Source of the DNA: Actinomycetota bacterium | GTDB taxonomy: Bacteria; Actinomycetota; Humimicrobiia; Humimicrobiales; Humimicrobiaceae | Direction: 5' to 3' | Assembly (NCBI GenBank): GCA_023380915.1 | Contig: JAMCSM010000006.1 | Coordinates: forward strand, 1-5,558 | DNA length: 5,558 nucleotides | Shown here: piece after piece, positions 5,418 through 5,558 of the stretch | Layout of the letters: each line of letters starts with the position of its first letter | How positions within the stretch are numbered: the first letter of the stretch is position 1 | Notes under the pieces: model-generated | Seen by the model: the letters and a program-made list of their open reading frames with translations, nothing else | The model's database searches: none | Told to the model about the DNA's origin: nothing | Program-made: the position numbers and the translations under genes

Positions 5418-5531
5418 TCAAAAGTTGATCCCTATGTGTAATTCATACAGTATATATGCAAGTGAAGCAAGACTCAATAATGCACCACCGAAAACCTCTG
5501 CAAAGCTTTGCCACGTCATGCTTTTCACCAT
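5418..5531 (-). pseudogene. 37-codon ORF, probable IstB C-terminal fragment
   Basis: Reading from ATG 5531 (or 5519) to TGA at 5420-5418 gives 37 (or 33) residues. The run VKSM, FAEVFGGALL, L..L and INF aligns by eye with the C-terminal region of the IS21 helper ATPase IstB (pattern TSN, W.EVFGD..L..A..DRLLHH, IN). The DRLLHH core and the terminal GxSYR are not kept, so it is either diverged or decayed. The upstream frame reaches a stop within the inverted repeat arm (TAA), so nothing of the ATPase domain remains. The middle is hydrophobic and could alternatively be a small membrane peptide. No convincing ribosome binding site is seen. Confidence 0.4.
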
Positions 5532-5536
5532 CTGAC

Positions 5537-5558
5537 TCTGGATTTTTGTTTATTATTC
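5537..5558. repeat. Inverted repeat, right arm (at window edge)
   Basis: This arm is the exact complement of 5386-5407 and reaches the last base, so the repeat may continue outside. It ends one base short of the expected terminal CA. Confidence 0.9.

Larger units (their letters stand above)
5385..5558 (-). mobile_element. IS21-like element remnant or miniature derivative (runs off window)
   Basis: A 22-bp perfect inverted repeat (5386-5407 and 5537-5558) encloses about 130 bp. The left arm begins TG at 5385-5386, as IS21-family ends typically do; the matching final A would be at 5559, outside the window. Inside, the minus strand encodes a peptide resembling the IstB C-terminus, ending shortly before the left arm. 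The sequence GATCAACTTTTGAAATGTCC after it resembles, from memory, the end-proximal repeats of IS21-family elements. An internally deleted element would fit. A fold-back artefact at the end of an assembled contig is a real alternative. No target-site duplication can be checked. Confidence 0.45.

Overview
The window is AT-rich bacterial DNA. The evidence for bacteria is the -35/-10 promoter motifs, a LemA protein and a tRNA-Arg with no encoded CCA. I cannot place the organism below domain level. An uncultured Gram-negative-type lineage is plausible from the envelope and sugar genes, but that is inference. Coding is dense, and every full-length CDS except the transporter lies on the minus strand.

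Layout. Positions 1-110 hold three perfect hairpins in a row with no gene. A tRNA-Arg (anticodon TCG) on the minus strand occupies 155-228, with a good promoter at 258-286. A PAP2-like membrane phosphatase (342-860) and an MJ1255-type glycosyltransferase (928-2010) follow on the minus strand. The glycosyltransferase is divergent from an AEC (auxin efflux carrier family) transporter (2074-3039, plus) across only 63 bp, where the two predicted promoters share one -35 hexamer. The transporter ends tail to tail, with a 4-bp overlap, against a sugar-1-phosphate nucleotidyltransferase carrying a C-terminal hexapeptide domain (3036-4049, minus). After 150 bp come a two-gene minus-strand unit: lemA (4779-5354) and, 6 nt downstream of it, an unusual small membrane protein (4200-4772) built from 39-residue BNR/YCF48-like repeats. 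Upstream of lemA, 5385-5558 looks like one end of, or an internally deleted derivative of, an IS21-family insertion sequence. It has 22-bp inverted repeats around a short ORF that resembles the C-terminus of IstB.

How the genes fit together. The nucleotidyltransferase (makes an activated sugar), the glycosyltransferase (MurG-like fold, probable lipid acceptor) and the PAP2-like enzyme (hydrolyses lipid phosphates) suit a surface glycolipid or polysaccharide theme. They are split over separate transcription units, so a single pathway is only a suggestion. The lemA pair is a separate membrane unit.

The most notable signals are the inverted-repeat element abutting lemA, the LemA/mini-repeat protein pairing, the shared divergent promoter, and a recurring layout in which a -10-like hexamer sits exactly 6 nt before the ATG in three genes, which suggests leaderless mRNAs.
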